Source: Nonomuraea guangzhouensis
Lineage (GTDB): Bacteria > Actinomycetota > Actinomycetes > Streptosporangiales > Streptosporangiaceae
Reading direction: 5' to 3'
DNA: 64,000 bases
Assembly (NCBI RefSeq): GCF_019396345.1
Contig: NZ_JAHKRM010000006.1
Location: 62,001-126,000, forward strand
Made by a program: the position numbers and the translations under genes. How positions within the stretch are numbered: position 1 is the stretch's first letter; each line of letters begins with the position of its first letter. The notes beneath the pieces are model-generated. The model was not told where the DNA came from. It saw nothing but the letters and a program-made list of their open reading frames with translations, and did no database searches. Shown one piece after another: positions 37,778-46,633 of the stretch.

Positions 37778-39336
37778 TGTCACCCTGGCTCCCGATACTC
37801 ATGGCGGTGCCCGTCCTGGGCGCCATCGTGGTGGCCCTGCTTCCCAAGGGCAGTGACAAGCTGGCCAAGCAGGTCACGCTGCTGGTGTCCCTGGTCGTGC
37901 TGGCGCTGACACTCGTGGTGGCGGTCCAGTTCAAGACCGGTGGCCCCAGGTTCCAGTTCCAGGCGGTCTACGACTGGATCCCGAGCTTCGGCGTGAAGTT
38001 CGGGGTCGGTGTCGACGGCATCGCGCTCGTCCTGATCGCGCTGTCGGCGGTGCTGGTGCCGATCGTGGTGCTCGCCTCCTGGCACGACGCCGACGGCACG
38101 CAGAGCGCCGACGGCACGCTGATCACCCCGAAGCGGTCGGTCAAGACGTACTTCTCGCTGCTGCTGGTGCTCGAAGCGATGATGATCGGCGTCTTCGCGG
38201 CGACCGACATCTTCCTGTTCTACGTGTTCTTCGAAGCCATGCTGATCCCGATGTACTTCATGATCGGGTCGTACGGCGGTGCGCAGCGGTCGTACGCGGC
38301 CGTCAAGTTCCTGCTGTACTCGCTGTTCGGCGGCCTGCTCATGCTGGTCGCGGTCATCGCGCTGTACGTGGTCGCGGGCAAGAACACCTTCATGTTCCCC
38401 GAGCTCGTCGGCGCCATCCAGGACCCCACGACGCAGAAGTGGCTGTTCGGCGGGTTCTTCATCGCCTTCGCGATCAAGGCGCCGCTCTGGCCGGTGCACA
38501 CCTGGCTGCCCGACGCGGCCGCGCAGGCTCCGGCGGGTGCCGCCGTCCTGCTCGTGGGCGTGCTCGACAAGGTGGGTACGTTCGGCATGCTCCGGTTCTG
38601 TCTGGAGCTGTTCCCCGACGCGGCCAAGGCGTTCACGATGCCGATCGTGGTGCTCGCGGTCATCAGCATCATCTACGGCGCGATCGTGGCCATCGGGCAG
38701 ACCGACATGAAGCGGCTCATCGCCTACACGTCGATCTCGCACTTCGGCTTCATCGTGATGGGCGTGTTCGCCATGTCGCAGGTGTCGCAGTCCGGCGCCG
38801 CGCTCTACATGGTCAACCACGGCTTCGCCACCGGCGCGCTGTTCCTGGCCGCCGGGTTCCTCATCGCCCGGCGCGGCTCGCCGCACATCGCCGACTACGG
38901 AGGCGTGCAGAAGGTCACCCCGCTGCTGGCCGGTTTCTTCCTGATCGCCGGTCTGGCCGGGCTGTCGCTGCCGGGGCTGTCGTCGTTCGTCAGCGAGTTC
39001 ATGGTGATGATCGGCACCTACTCCAGCAGCGCCTTCGGCTCCGGTGCGCTCGCGGTCGCGGCGATCGTCTCCGCGCTCGCCGTGATCCTGGCCGCCGTCT
39101 ACATCCTGTGGATGGTGCAGCGGGCGATGAACGGGCCGACCGCCGAGTCGGTCAAGGCGTTCAAGGACCTGAACGTGCGCGAGATCGTCGTGCTCGCGCC
39201 GCTCATCGCGCTGATCATCGGCTTCGGCTTCTTCCCCAAGCCGCTGCTCGACGTGATCAACCCCACGGTCACCCAGACGCTGGTCAACGTGAAAGTGGAC
39301 AACCCGGCTATCGCTGAGAAGGGGGCCGGCCAGTGA
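37777..39336 (+). CDS. nuoM: NADH-quinone oxidoreductase subunit M
   Basis: Antiporter-like subunit of 519 residues and about fourteen helices. Conserved blocks are FYVFFEAMLIPMYFMIG with the pumping Glu, FAIKAPLWPVHTWLPDAAAQ with the central Lys, and IGQTDMKRLIAYTSISHFGF. The start at ATG 37777 shares the A of the nuoL stop codon; the frame is open upstream but that is nuoL in another phase. nuoN overlaps by four bases. Confidence 0.96.
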   Translation: MSPWLPILMAVPVLGAIVVALLPKGSDKLAKQVTLLVSLVVLALTLVVAVQFKTGGPRFQFQAVYDWIPSFGVKFGVGVDGIALVLIALSAVLVPIVVLASWHDADGTQSADGTLITPKRSVKTYFSLLLVLEAMMIGVFAATDIFLFYVFFEAMLIPMYFMIGSYGGAQRSYAAVKFLLYSLFGGLLMLVAVIALYVVAGKNTFMFPELVGAIQDPTTQKWLFGGFFIAFAIKAPLWPVHTWLPDAAAQAPAGAAVLLVGVLDKVGTFGMLRFCLELFPDAAKAFTMPIVVLAVISIIYGAIVAIGQTDMKRLIAYTSISHFGFIVMGVFAMSQVSQSGAALYMVNHGFATGALFLAAGFLIARRGSPHIADYGGVQKVTPLLAGFFLIAGLAGLSLPGLSSFVSEFMVMIGTYSSSAFGSGALAVAAIVSALAVILAAVYILWMVQRAMNGPTAESVKAFKDLNVREIVVLAPLIALIIGFGFFPKPLLDVINPTVTQTLVNVKVDNPAIAEKGAGQ

Positions 39337-40919
39337 ACGACGCTGTCGTGGCGCCGACCATCGAATACGGCACGCTGGCGCCGATGCTGCTGGTCTTCGG
39401 CGCGGCCGTCGTCGGCGTGCTCGTAGAGGCGTTCGCGCCGCGCTACATGCGTAAGTCGATCCACGTGCCTCTGACCCTGCTGTCGCTGGCCGGTGCGTTC
39501 GCGCTGGTCATCGTGCAGGTGGTCAAGGGCGCCGTGCCGACGGCGCCGGTCGCCATGGGTGCGATCGCGGTCGACGGGCCCTCGCTGTTCATCTGGGGCA
39601 TCATCCTCGTCCTGTCGTTCGTCTGCGTGCTGATGATCAACGACGAGGGTCACTTCGTCGCCTCGGCCGCGGCCGTGCCCGGCAGCGCCGACGAGGAGGA
39701 GGCCGAGGCCGCCGGTGGCTCGCACACCGAGGTCTACCCGCTGGTGCTGTTCGCGGTCGGCGGCATGCTGATGTTCCCCGCCTCCCATGACCTGCTGACC
39801 ATGTTCGTCGGCCTCGAGGTCATGTCGCTGCCGCTGTACCTGCTGTGCGGCCTGGCCCGCCGTCGCCGCCTGCTGTCGCAGGAGGCGTCGATGAAGTACT
39901 TCCTGCTGGGCGCGTTCTCCTCGGCGTTCTTCCTGTACGGCACGGCCATGATCTACGGCTACGCCGGGACGGTGTCGTTCACCGGCATCAGCAAGGCTCT
40001 GGCCACCGGCTCGCTGCTCGACCCGATCCTGCTGCTCGGGCTCTCGCTGCTCGGTGTCGGCCTGCTGTTCAAGATCGGCGCGGCGCCGTTCCAGGCCTGG
40101 AAGCCGGACGTCTACCAGGGAGCTCCGACGCCCATCACCGCGCTCATGGCCTCCGGCACGCTGGTCGCGGCCGTGGGCGCCGTGCTGCGGGTGTTCTGGG
40201 TGGCGCTGGGCAACATGGACTGGGACTGGCGGCCGGTCATGTGGGCCGTCGCGGCCCTGACGATGGTGGTCGGCGCGATCCTGGCGATCACGCAGACCGA
40301 CATCAAGCGCATGCTGGCCTACTCCTCGATCGCGCACGCGGGCTTCCTGCTGATCGGCGTCATGGCCACGTTCGACAAGAGCCTGCAGAACTCCAAGTCG
40401 CTCTCGGCGATCCTGTTCTACCTGCTCGTCTACAGCATCACCACGGTCGGCGCGTTCGCGGTGGTCACGATGGTGCGCGACCCCGGAGGCGAGGCGGGCC
40501 ACCTGTCCCGCTGGGCCGGGCTGGGCAAGCGCTCGCCGATCCTGGCCGGCATCTTCGCGTTCTTCCTGCTGGCCTTCGCCGGCATCCCGCTGACCAGCGG
40601 CTTCTTCGGCAAGTACGCCGTCTTCGCCGCCGCGCTGGCCAGCGGGTCCGAGGCCGGTGACTCGCTCGGGGGCTGGATGACCGGGCTGGTCGTGGTGGGC
40701 GTCATCGCCTCCGCGATCGCCGCGTTCTTCTACGTGCGCGTCATCGTCCTGATGTTCTTCAGCGAACCGGCGGCCGACGGCCCCTCCATCGCGGTGCCCA
40801 GTATGGGGACCGTGGCCGTCATCGCGATCTCGCTGCTGGTTACGGTAGGAGTGGGGCTCTTCCCGCAGCCCATGCTCGACCTCGCCAACCAGGCTGCATC
40901 CGGCCTGTTCATCAGATAG
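39333..40919 (+). CDS. nuoN: NADH-quinone oxidoreductase subunit N
   Basis: Third antiporter-like subunit, 528 residues and about fourteen helices. Blocks are MFVGLEVMSLPLYLLCGL with the key Glu, GAAPFQAWKPDVYQGAPTPI with Lys, and ITQTDIKRMLAYSSIAHAGF. It closes the complete nuoA-N set (15.3 kb with no insertion or missing subunit). GTG start overlaps nuoM. The polyprenyl synthase gene follows after 9 bases and may be cotranscribed. Confidence 0.96.
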   Translation: MNDAVVAPTIEYGTLAPMLLVFGAAVVGVLVEAFAPRYMRKSIHVPLTLLSLAGAFALVIVQVVKGAVPTAPVAMGAIAVDGPSLFIWGIILVLSFVCVLMINDEGHFVASAAAVPGSADEEEAEAAGGSHTEVYPLVLFAVGGMLMFPASHDLLTMFVGLEVMSLPLYLLCGLARRRRLLSQEASMKYFLLGAFSSAFFLYGTAMIYGYAGTVSFTGISKALATGSLLDPILLLGLSLLGVGLLFKIGAAPFQAWKPDVYQGAPTPITALMASGTLVAAVGAVLRVFWVALGNMDWDWRPVMWAVAALTMVVGAILAITQTDIKRMLAYSSIAHAGFLLIGVMATFDKSLQNSKSLSAILFYLLVYSITTVGAFAVVTMVRDPGGEAGHLSRWAGLGKRSPILAGIFAFFLLAFAGIPLTSGFFGKYAVFAAALASGSEAGDSLGGWMTGLVVVGVIASAIAAFFYVRVIVLMFFSEPAADGPSIAVPSMGTVAVIAISLLVTVGVGLFPQPMLDLANQAASGLFIR

Positions 40920-40928
40920 GGGATCTGT

Positions 40929-41918
40929 ATGTCCGCGCCTCCCGTGGTTGACCTTCCCATTGAGGACGAACGGTTGGCGCAGGACGTGGCCAACGGACTG
41001 GCCGCAGTCGAGAAGCTGCTGCGCTCGTCGGTGGAGAGTGAGGACGCCTTCGTCACGGAGGCGTCCAAGCACCTCATCGAGGCGGGCGGCAAGCGCTTCC
41101 GCACGCTGATGCTGCTGCTCGCGGCCCAGTTCGGGGATCCGTCGGCGCCGGGCGTCGTGCCCGGCGCCGTGGTGATCGAGCTGACCCATCTCGGGTCGCT
41201 CTACCACGACGACGTCATGGACGAGGCTCCGGTACGCCGGGGCTCCCCGTCGGCCAACGCCCGGTGGGACAACACCGTGGCCATCCTCACCGGCGACTAC
41301 CTGTTCGCCCAGGCGTCCGACCTGCTGGCGGACCTCGGGCCGGAGCTCATCCGCATCCAGGCCCAGACCTTCTCCCGCCTCGTACAGGGTCAGATCCGTG
41401 AGACCGTCGGGCCGCGCGGCGACGAGGACCCGGTGGCGCACTACATCAGCGTGCTGGCGGACAAGACCGGCTCCCTGATCGCGGCCTCCGGCCGGTTCGG
41501 GGCGCTGCTGTCCGGGGCGCCCGGCGATGTCGAGGAGCGGCTCAGCCGGGCCTGTGAGGCGATCGGGGTGGCTTGGCAGCTCGGGGACGATCTGCTCGAC
41601 GTGGCCTCCACCTCGACGGAGTCGGGCAAGACGCCGGGGACCGATCTGCGGGAGGGCATCCGTACGTTGCCGGTGCTCTACGCGCTGGCCTCGGCGCCGT
41701 CGTCGCGGCTGGCCGAGCTGCTGTCCGGGCCGGTGGCGGAGTCGGACCTGGACGAGGCTCTGACGCTGCTGCGGGCGCACCCGGCGATGAGCCAGGCACG
41801 GGCGGAGCTGGATGCCTGGGTGGACCGGGCTCGTACCGACATTTCCAGCCTCCCAGACATCCCCGCCAAGAGCGCATTTTTGGCGCTATGCGACTACGTC
41901 GCTCAGCGTTCTGGGTGA
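40929..41918 (+). CDS. Polyprenyl diphosphate synthase (menaquinone side chain)
   Basis: Trans-prenyltransferase of 329 residues. The first aspartate-rich motif is in LYHDDVMDEAPVRRGSPSAN (DDxxD), with GGKRFRTLMLLL before it. The second motif is WQLGDDLLDVASTSTESGKT. It elongates farnesyl diphosphate with isopentenyl diphosphate to a long chain (hepta- to nonaprenyl), which is the menaquinone tail. Its place 9 bases after nuoN fits quinone supply for complex I. The last 33 bases overlap the convergent rarD gene. Confidence 0.92.
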   Translation: MSAPPVVDLPIEDERLAQDVANGLAAVEKLLRSSVESEDAFVTEASKHLIEAGGKRFRTLMLLLAAQFGDPSAPGVVPGAVVIELTHLGSLYHDDVMDEAPVRRGSPSANARWDNTVAILTGDYLFAQASDLLADLGPELIRIQAQTFSRLVQGQIRETVGPRGDEDPVAHYISVLADKTGSLIAASGRFGALLSGAPGDVEERLSRACEAIGVAWQLGDDLLDVASTSTESGKTPGTDLREGIRTLPVLYALASAPSSRLAELLSGPVAESDLDEALTLLRAHPAMSQARAELDAWVDRARTDISSLPDIPAKSAFLALCDYVAQRSG

Positions 41919-42815
41919 TTTCCTGATCCGGGCGGCGTGAGCCGTACGGATGCTGTCGTAGGTGAAGATGGCCAAGGCCAGCCACACGATCGAGAACCCG
42001 ATCCAGCGGCTGGCCGGCATGGTCTCCTTCGCGACCAGCACCCCGCACAGGAACTGCAGGACCGGCGCGATGTACTGCAGCAGGCCGATCGTGCTGAGCG
42101 GCACCCTGATCGCGGCGGCGGTGAAGCACAGCAGCGGCACCGCCGTGATCACTCCTCCTCCAGCCAAGAGCAGCGCATGCCCGAGGCCCTCGCTCCCGAA
42201 CGTGGACTGCCCGGTCTGCCCGAGAAAGAGGATGTAGGCCAGCGCGGGGGCGAGCAGCACCAGGGTCTCGACGGTGAGGCTCTCGGCCGCGCCCACGTTC
42301 GCCTGCTTTTTCACCAGTCCGTACACCCCGAAGCTGACGGCCAGCGCCATCGCGATCCACGGCGGCCGGCCGTAGTCGATGGTCAGCACCAGCACGGCCA
42401 CTGTCCCGAAGCCCACCGCCACCCACTGCAGCGGCCGCAACCGCTCCTTGAGCAGCACCACCCCGAACAGCACGCTGATCAGCGGGTTGATGAAGTACCC
42501 CAGGGAACTCTCGACCACGTGATCGGTGTTGACGGCGTAGATGTACACGCCCCAGTTGACGGTGACGATGACGGCCGCCAGCGTCAGCAGCCCGAGCTTC
42601 CTGGGCTCCTTGAGCAGCCCTCTCACCCAGGACCAGTGGCGCCGCACGGCCAGCACCGCGAGGACGGCGACCAGCGACCAGGCCATGCGGTGCGCGAGGA
42701 TCTCGACGGCTCCTGACGGCTTGAGCAGCGGCCAGTACAGGGGGAACAATCCCCACATCGTGTAGGCGGCAGCCCCGAACAGCACACCGCGCCTCAAGTC
42801 AGGCATGTAGCCCAT
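41886..42815 (-). CDS. rarD: RarD-type EamA family transporter
   Basis: Polytopic DMT-superfamily protein of 309 residues with ten predicted helices. The RarD blocks are GVLFGAAAYTMWGLFPLYWPLL, EILAHRMAWSL, LGYFINPLISVLFGVVLLKERL and VPLSTIGLLQYIAPVLQFL. The subgroup is annotated as chloramphenicol-sensitivity-type permease, but the real substrate is unknown. The start is ATG 42815; ATG 42806 is an alternative. Its 3' end overlaps the polyprenyl synthase gene on the other strand. Confidence 0.9.
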   Translation of the reverse strand: MGYMPDLRRGVLFGAAAYTMWGLFPLYWPLLKPSGAVEILAHRMAWSLVAVLAVLAVRRHWSWVRGLLKEPRKLGLLTLAAVIVTVNWGVYIYAVNTDHVVESSLGYFINPLISVLFGVVLLKERLRPLQWVAVGFGTVAVLVLTIDYGRPPWIAMALAVSFGVYGLVKKQANVGAAESLTVETLVLLAPALAYILFLGQTGQSTFGSEGLGHALLLAGGGVITAVPLLCFTAAAIRVPLSTIGLLQYIAPVLQFLCGVLVAKETMPASRWIGFSIVWLALAIFTYDSIRTAHAARIRKSPRTLSDVVA

Positions 42816-42921
42816 TTTCGGGCATTACCACCTTTAAACACAAATGCGAGTTGCTGTACGGAATTATGTAGGACCTCTAAACGTTGCGGGTTTTGTATCG
42901 TAGCTCGTAGGAGGTGCCACC

Positions 42922-43572
42922 ATGGGTTGGCTGTTCGGCGGCAACAAGACATCGATGGTCCGTCCCGAGGACGCTCTGACCGGGCGTTCCGCGGAGATGC
43001 CGGTCCCGGCGCGACACGCGGTCCTGGACGCGCCCCTGGCTCCGCCGTACCCCCCGGGCACGGAGATCGCCGACTTCGGCATGGGCTGCTTCTGGGGCGC
43101 CGAGCGCAAGTTCTGGCAGACCCCAGGGGTCGTCTCGACCGCGGTCGGCTACCAGGGCGGCTACACGCCCAACCCGACGTACGAGGAGGTCTGCAGCGGC
43201 CTCACCGGACACACCGAGGCGGTCCGGGTGGTCTACGACCCGACGAAGGTGTCGTACGAGGAGCTGCTGCGCGTCTTCTGGGAGGCCCACGACCCGACGC
43301 AGGGCATGCGGCAGGGCAACGACGCCGGCACCCAGTACCGCTCGGCGATCTACTGGCACTCCCCGGAGCAGCAGAAGGCGGCGGAGACGTCGCGGGACGC
43401 GTACCAGGAGGTCCTGAAGGCGGCGGGCTACGGCGAGATCACCACGGAGGTGGCTCCGGCGGGTCCGTTCTTCTTCGCGGAGGAGTATCACCAGCAGTAT
43501 TTGTTTAAAGTTCCGAACGGATACTGCGGGATCGGCGGTACCGGGGTCTCCTGCCCGGTCGGCCTGACCTAA
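42922..43572 (+). CDS. msrA: Peptide-methionine (S)-S-oxide reductase
   Basis: MsrA of 216 residues, which repairs oxidised methionine in proteins. The catalytic block is [16 protein letters not shown], with the nucleophilic Cys in GCFW. Further blocks are [32 protein letters not shown] and [17 protein letters not shown]. The tail [15 protein letters not shown] holds the resolving cysteines. The first ~45 residues are an extension common in actinomycetes. GTAGGAGG precedes the ATG by 8 bases. A degenerate copy of its 3' end appears at 50252. Confidence 0.96.
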   Translation: MGWLFGGNKTSMVRPEDALTGRSAEMPVPARHAVLDAPLAPPYPPGTEIADFGMGCFWGAERKFWQTPGVVSTAVGYQGGYTPNPTYEEVCSGLTGHTEAVRVVYDPTKVSYEELLRVFWEAHDPTQGMRQGNDAGTQYRSAIYWHSPEQQKAAETSRDAYQEVLKAAGYGEITTEVAPAGPFFFAEEYHQQYLFKVPNGYCGIGGTGVSCPVGLT

Positions 43573-43581
43573 AGGCAAGGT

Positions 43582-43658
43582 CCCGCGCTTCGCGCGGGGC
43601 TCCCCTGATTGGGGGGCCGAGCCCCCCCAAGACCCCCAGGTGGGGCCTTCCGGCCCCA
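43582..43658. terminator. Three tandem hairpins after msrA
   Basis: Three perfect short stems follow msrA: CCCGCGC/GCGCGGG (43582-43598), GGGGGGC/GCCCCCC (43611-43627) and TGGGGCC/GGCCCCA (43641-43658). Loops are 3-4 bases and no T-run follows. They probably stall or end transcription. The 157 bases from here to the next gene show nothing else. Confidence 0.55.
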
Positions 43659-43815
43659 CACCCCGGCCTTGACCGTGTCTCACGGTTTCGCGGTGGGGCG
43701 TTCCAGATCCACAAGCATGTCCAGGGGGGCATATGGAGTCCTGGCGCTGCACCGTGACTCATCGGCGTTCCCTGATGGCCTGTGTTCAGATCGTGTTCTG
43801 ACTTACCCTGGATGA

Positions 43816-44286
43816 GTGAGTACCAGCCATGCCGACGCCGTCACGTTCTCCGACCTGTCGAGAAACCCCCGGGCCGTTGCCGAGCGTGCGGCGCGCCTGG
43901 GACGTGTCCGAGTCACGCATCGGGACGCCCCCGACTTCTACCTCACGGCAGTAGACCGTGAGGAGGAGCGGGACCAGACGCTGGCCACGGCGTCCCGGCT
44001 CTTTCTTGCCTTGATCAAACACGATCCCACCGCGCGCGCTTTGGTCCTCGCCATGCCTGAGGTCTTCCCCTGGGTGCGTCACCTTTCTCCGGAAGAGCTT
44101 CGCGCCTTTACTTTGGAACTGGTTGAGGCGCTCTCCGATGCCGCGGAGTTGGACGTTGATGTCACCACTCAAGAGGTCATCGCAGGGTGGCGGGCAACCG
44201 CTCGGATCAAGGCTGACCCTGAACGCCATGCCGAGGCCCGGAAGCCGACCGTAGGTGACTTCGGGCCGGTGGAGGTTTCAGCGTGA
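43816..44286 (+). CDS. Phd/YefM-like antitoxin (putative)
   Basis: A 156-residue protein from GTG 43816. The N-terminal ~50 residues (VTFSDLSRNPRAVAERAARL, VRVTHRDAPDFYLTA) follow the Phd/YefM DNA-binding pattern, a strand-helix-strand block in which residues of the target are kept from the toxin. The remainder is helical (LFLALIKHDPTARALVLAM, SPEELRAFTLELVEAL), longer than a usual antitoxin. The next gene, RelE/ParE-like, overlaps by four bases (GTGA), the typical antitoxin-toxin order. Pair assignment rests on order and size more than on strong motifs. Confidence 0.65.
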   Translation: MSTSHADAVTFSDLSRNPRAVAERAARLGRVRVTHRDAPDFYLTAVDREEERDQTLATASRLFLALIKHDPTARALVLAMPEVFPWVRHLSPEELRAFTLELVEALSDAAELDVDVTTQEVIAGWRATARIKADPERHAEARKPTVGDFGPVEVSA

Positions 44287-44636
44287 GCCCGAAACGCGGC
44301 GATCGCGTTACGGTGCCACCGCCGGATGGCGAGTGGGACGTGCGGTTCGGTACCAGCGACGCGGTCAGGGGATGGGAAGAACTGTGCCGTCATGCCTTGG
44401 CCAATACGCGCCGATGCTTCGAGGTCCTGCGTGCGGATCCCCGTTCACCCTCGAGCCATGACCGCCAGCATCGCCTACGCGGCGATCTCGCGACTCATCG
44501 TCACAATGGCAAGGACCTGGAGCAGTGGGAATTCGAGGTCACCAGCGGCGGACGTGTCCGCTATGTCATAGATGACGTCTCTCGCACTGTCTGGGTGGTC
44601 TACCCATCGCCTCGACACCCGAAGGACACCGACTAG
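44283..44636 (+). CDS. RelE/ParE-like toxin (putative)
   Basis: A 117-residue basic protein coupled to the preceding antitoxin-like gene. The C-terminal half (WEFEVTSGGRVRYVIDDVSR, TVWVVYPSPRHPKDTD) fits the RelE/ParE beta-sheet with the common RVRYxID...VWV pattern. The front half (WDVRFGTSDAVRGWEEL, HRLRGDL) fits the two helices. RelE-type toxins cleave ribosome-bound mRNA; ParE types act on gyrase. This one cannot be placed between them. Confidence 0.68.
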   Translation: MSPKRGDRVTVPPPDGEWDVRFGTSDAVRGWEELCRHALANTRRCFEVLRADPRSPSSHDRQHRLRGDLATHRHNGKDLEQWEFEVTSGGRVRYVIDDVSRTVWVVYPSPRHPKDTD

Positions 44637-44703
44637 GACTGTTTCCGGGATCAGGTGCGGAGCCAGATGATCAGGGCGATCGCCACCCGGGATAGAAGGC
44701 TCC

Positions 44704-45285
44704 CTAGTCGGACTCGCTCCAGAGGTACCAGGGGCCGTGCCAGTGTTCGTAGAGATCTTCGCCCTCGGGCTCAGGCGGCTCCCCCTCAGGGCTCCAGGCG
44801 AATCCGGCGGTACCGAAAAACCCGGTGCCGTCGATGGCGAAACGTACTCCGCCGGGGATCCTCTCGGCCCGTTCGACTGGGAACAGCCCTATCCATTCGT
44901 CGTCTGCGGGCAGCGGTGTGCCGTGTGAGATGGCCCGGGCGCGACTGTCCAGGGCGGGGCGTGACAGGGCGAAGCGCGCCTCCAGCGGCGCACTCACGTA
45001 TAGCAGGCCGCAAACCAGCAGCACGATCAGGGGCGGCAGTGACCACACCGGCCATTCGCGACGCAACCGCGCTAAAGGTTCACGCCTGAACAGCATGCGG
45101 CCCAACGTGAGCAGCCATATGAGACCGATGAAGACCCAGACATTGGCGATCAACGCTAGCCACATCTGGTACCAACCTGGAACGCTCGTCGCCCATACGG
45201 TCGCCAGGGCCGCGACGACCGTCGGCACGATCGCCACCGCCCGCCCAGGCCGCCAGGTATCGGGGACGGTCTCCGCCGCGTCCAT
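44704..45285 (-). CDS. Hypothetical membrane protein
   Basis: About 193 residues from ATG 45285 (MDAAETVPDTWRPGR); an in-frame ATG at 45306 is an alternative. Three hydrophobic helices are seen: AVAIVPTVVAALATVWATSV, WLALIANVWVFIGLIWLL and VWSLPPLIVLLVCGLLYV. The soluble C-terminus (AERIPGGVRFAIDGTGFFGT, then acidic EPEGEDLYEHWHGPWYLW) is Trp-rich. No family recognised. A single gene with a hairpin upstream on its side. Confidence 0.65.
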   Translation of the reverse strand: MDAAETVPDTWRPGRAVAIVPTVVAALATVWATSVPGWYQMWLALIANVWVFIGLIWLLTLGRMLFRREPLARLRREWPVWSLPPLIVLLVCGLLYVSAPLEARFALSRPALDSRARAISHGTPLPADDEWIGLFPVERAERIPGGVRFAIDGTGFFGTAGFAWSPEGEPPEPEGEDLYEHWHGPWYLWSESD

Positions 45286-45361
45286 GCGATGAGCATAGAG
45301 ATCCACTGGCAGCGGCGAGCATTAAGTGGGCCAAGTGCCGAGGGTGTCTCGCGTGCGAAGC

Positions 45362-45388
45362 AGCCCGGCCTGACATGCAGGCCGGGCT
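45362..45388. terminator. Strong hairpin, likely terminator
   Basis: 11-bp perfect stem AGCCCGGCCTG / CAGGCCGGGCT with loop ACATG. It lies downstream of the truncated hydrolase gene (minus strand) and just upstream of the 44704-45285 gene. Confidence 0.6.
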
Positions 45389-45435
45389 CTTCCATGTATG
45401 CGGTCCCAGGGAAGGCTCGGTGGAGCGTCCGAGGT

Positions 45436-46350
45436 CTACGGGGTGAGAAGGCCCCAATAGGCTGCCCAGGGAACGAAGACCATTCCGCCTGCCGCGAGCA
45501 GACCGAGCCGGAGGCCGCCGCCTGACTCGCGCCGGCGGACGGCGATTACCGCTCCTGCGGCGATCACCCCGACCGCGCCCACCTGCAGGAGCAGCCAGAG
45601 CGATGGCCGGCCGAGCACGGTGGAGCCCACGCTGGTGGCTCCGGTGGCGATGATCCAGAACAGATACGTCAGAGTGCCGAGTACGGTCACCAGCCCCCCA
45701 AGGGCCATCAGCCCGGTCAGACGACGGAGCGACTTCGGACCGCGGCGAAGCCCGCGAAAGAGCCCGCGTATCAGGAAACCGGCGAACGCCAGCAGCATCA
45801 CCGTCAGCAGTGTGAGCTGCAGGCCGACCGACTCGTACCACGCCGGCGGGCGTACGGGCTCGCTCGTCAGTGTCTGGACAGGCGGCGGGTCGGAACTGGC
45901 AGTGGGCGGGCCGTCGGCGAGTCCGGCGATCCAGCGACTGACAGCGTCCGGGTAACCGAGCGCGAATCCTCGAATGACCCGAAGCGTGTAAGCGGTGCTG
46001 CCGCCTCGGTCGAGTGCCTCGCGGAACAGACGCATGCTCTCGCCAGGAGGCGTCGACCTGTCGTGCTCGGCGAACACGGCCAGCAACGGCTGGTGCACCT
46101 TCCCCAACACGGCCATCGGGGTGTTCTCGACGTCCCCGAACAGGCCGGCCGTCACCAGCATCCTGCTGAGATTCACGCCGATGGGTGCCTGCAGGGCCTG
46201 CCTGACACCGGCGTGGGAGAGGTAGGTGCGCTTGCTCCACAGCTGTGTTCTGTACAAAGTGCCGAAGGGATGCGGCCATCGGGGTTGACCCTGAATCCGT
46301 CCGATCCCGCCGCCACGCTCGCCGCGGTAGGCGAGCAGGTCGGCCCGCAT
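45436..46350 (-). pseudogene. Truncated alpha/beta hydrolase with C-terminal membrane domain
   Basis: The open frame of 304 residues keeps the second half of an alpha/beta-hydrolase fold (HQPLLAVFAEHDRSTPPGES, with the acid-position loop) followed by four hydrophobic helices (LQLTLLTVMLLAFAGFLI; LTGLMALGGLVTVLGTLTYLF; SLWLLLQVGAVGVIAAGAVIA; LGLLAAGGMVFVPWAAYWGLL). The nucleophile elbow GxSxG and the first half of the fold are missing. The first ~27 residues are read from the antisense strand of an unrelated gene fragment (46276-46385). So this looks like a gene whose 5' part was lost by recombination. It may still be translated, but a working hydrolase is unlikely. Confidence 0.6.
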
Positions 46351-46385
46351 CTGACCGAGCCGGCCTTCGACGTGCTGGGCTGGCC
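46276..46385 (+). pseudogene. Fragment of a paralogue of the membrane-protein gene at 52290
   Basis: 110 bases closely match 52372-52480 of the intact gene. The products read PSGLTLNPSDPAATLAAVGE against PSGLTLSPSDPRAALDAVSE, then both continue to AFDVLGW. The similarity stops sharply on both sides, so this is an isolated internal fragment, not a full gene. Confidence 0.75.
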
Positions 46386-46434
46386 GACCACAGATCGAGT
46401 GACAGAACGCGTTCGAAATATGTCAAATATGACC

Positions 46435-46463
46435 TTACGCCTTGATCGTCTTGCAGGTAAGAT
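46435..46463 (+). promoter_or_regulatory. Promoter of the peptide/E1-like/protease cluster
   Basis: TTACGC (46435-46440) and TAAGAT (46458-46463) are separated by exactly 17 bases, a good vegetative-type pair. It lies about 40 bases before the peptide gene. The upstream palindrome GAACGCGTTC (46405-46414) may be an operator. Confidence 0.55.
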
Positions 46464-46504
46464 CACCGACCAACAGCCGACCTCCGACCCTTATGGGAGG
46501 CAGC

Positions 46505-46615
46505 ATGGAAAAGCGTGATCAGGTAACCGACGACAACAAGGCAACCAAGAAGATCAAGCTTGAGATCAAGCGGCTTGAGAAGGTCGAGACCACCGGGCTG
46601 CGTGAGGGTGGCTGA
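46505..46615 (+). CDS. 36-residue Lys-rich peptide ending Gly-Gly; putative RiPP precursor or conjugation substrate
   Basis: A tiny gene with its own promoter and ribosome site (GGGAGG, 5 bases before the ATG). The product starts MEKRDQVTDD, has a basic stretch KKIKLEIKRLEKVE likely to form a beta strand or helix, and ends TTGLREGG. There is no Cys. The next gene encodes an E1/ThiF-like adenylating enzyme with a leader-binding-like N-terminal domain, the one after a membrane metalloprotease. This order is that of a ribosomally made, modified peptide whose C-terminus is activated, as microcin C7 is by MccB. The Gly-Gly end also recalls ubiquitin-like proteins. Codon use (GTA, GCA, CTT, GGT) is less GC-biased than in neighbours. 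I do not recognise a described family. Confidence 0.72.
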   Translation: MEKRDQVTDDNKATKKIKLEIKRLEKVETTGLREGG

Positions 46616-46633
46616 TCTCTAACAGATTCACCG

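Noticed and set aside
39099-41780. Very long open frame (893 codons) on the minus strand
   Set aside because: It lies antisense to nuoM, nuoN and the polyprenyl synthase gene. The product is His/Arg/Gly/Asp-rich low-complexity sequence, as expected from the reverse complement of high-GC coding DNA.
43582-43658. Possible CRISPR-like repeats
   Set aside because: The three hairpins differ from one another in sequence and there are no spacers of regular length.
45080-46426. 448-codon minus-strand frame overlapping the truncated hydrolase
   Set aside because: Arg/Ser/Pro-rich shadow of the 45436-46350 frame, which has clear helices and a hydrolase segment.
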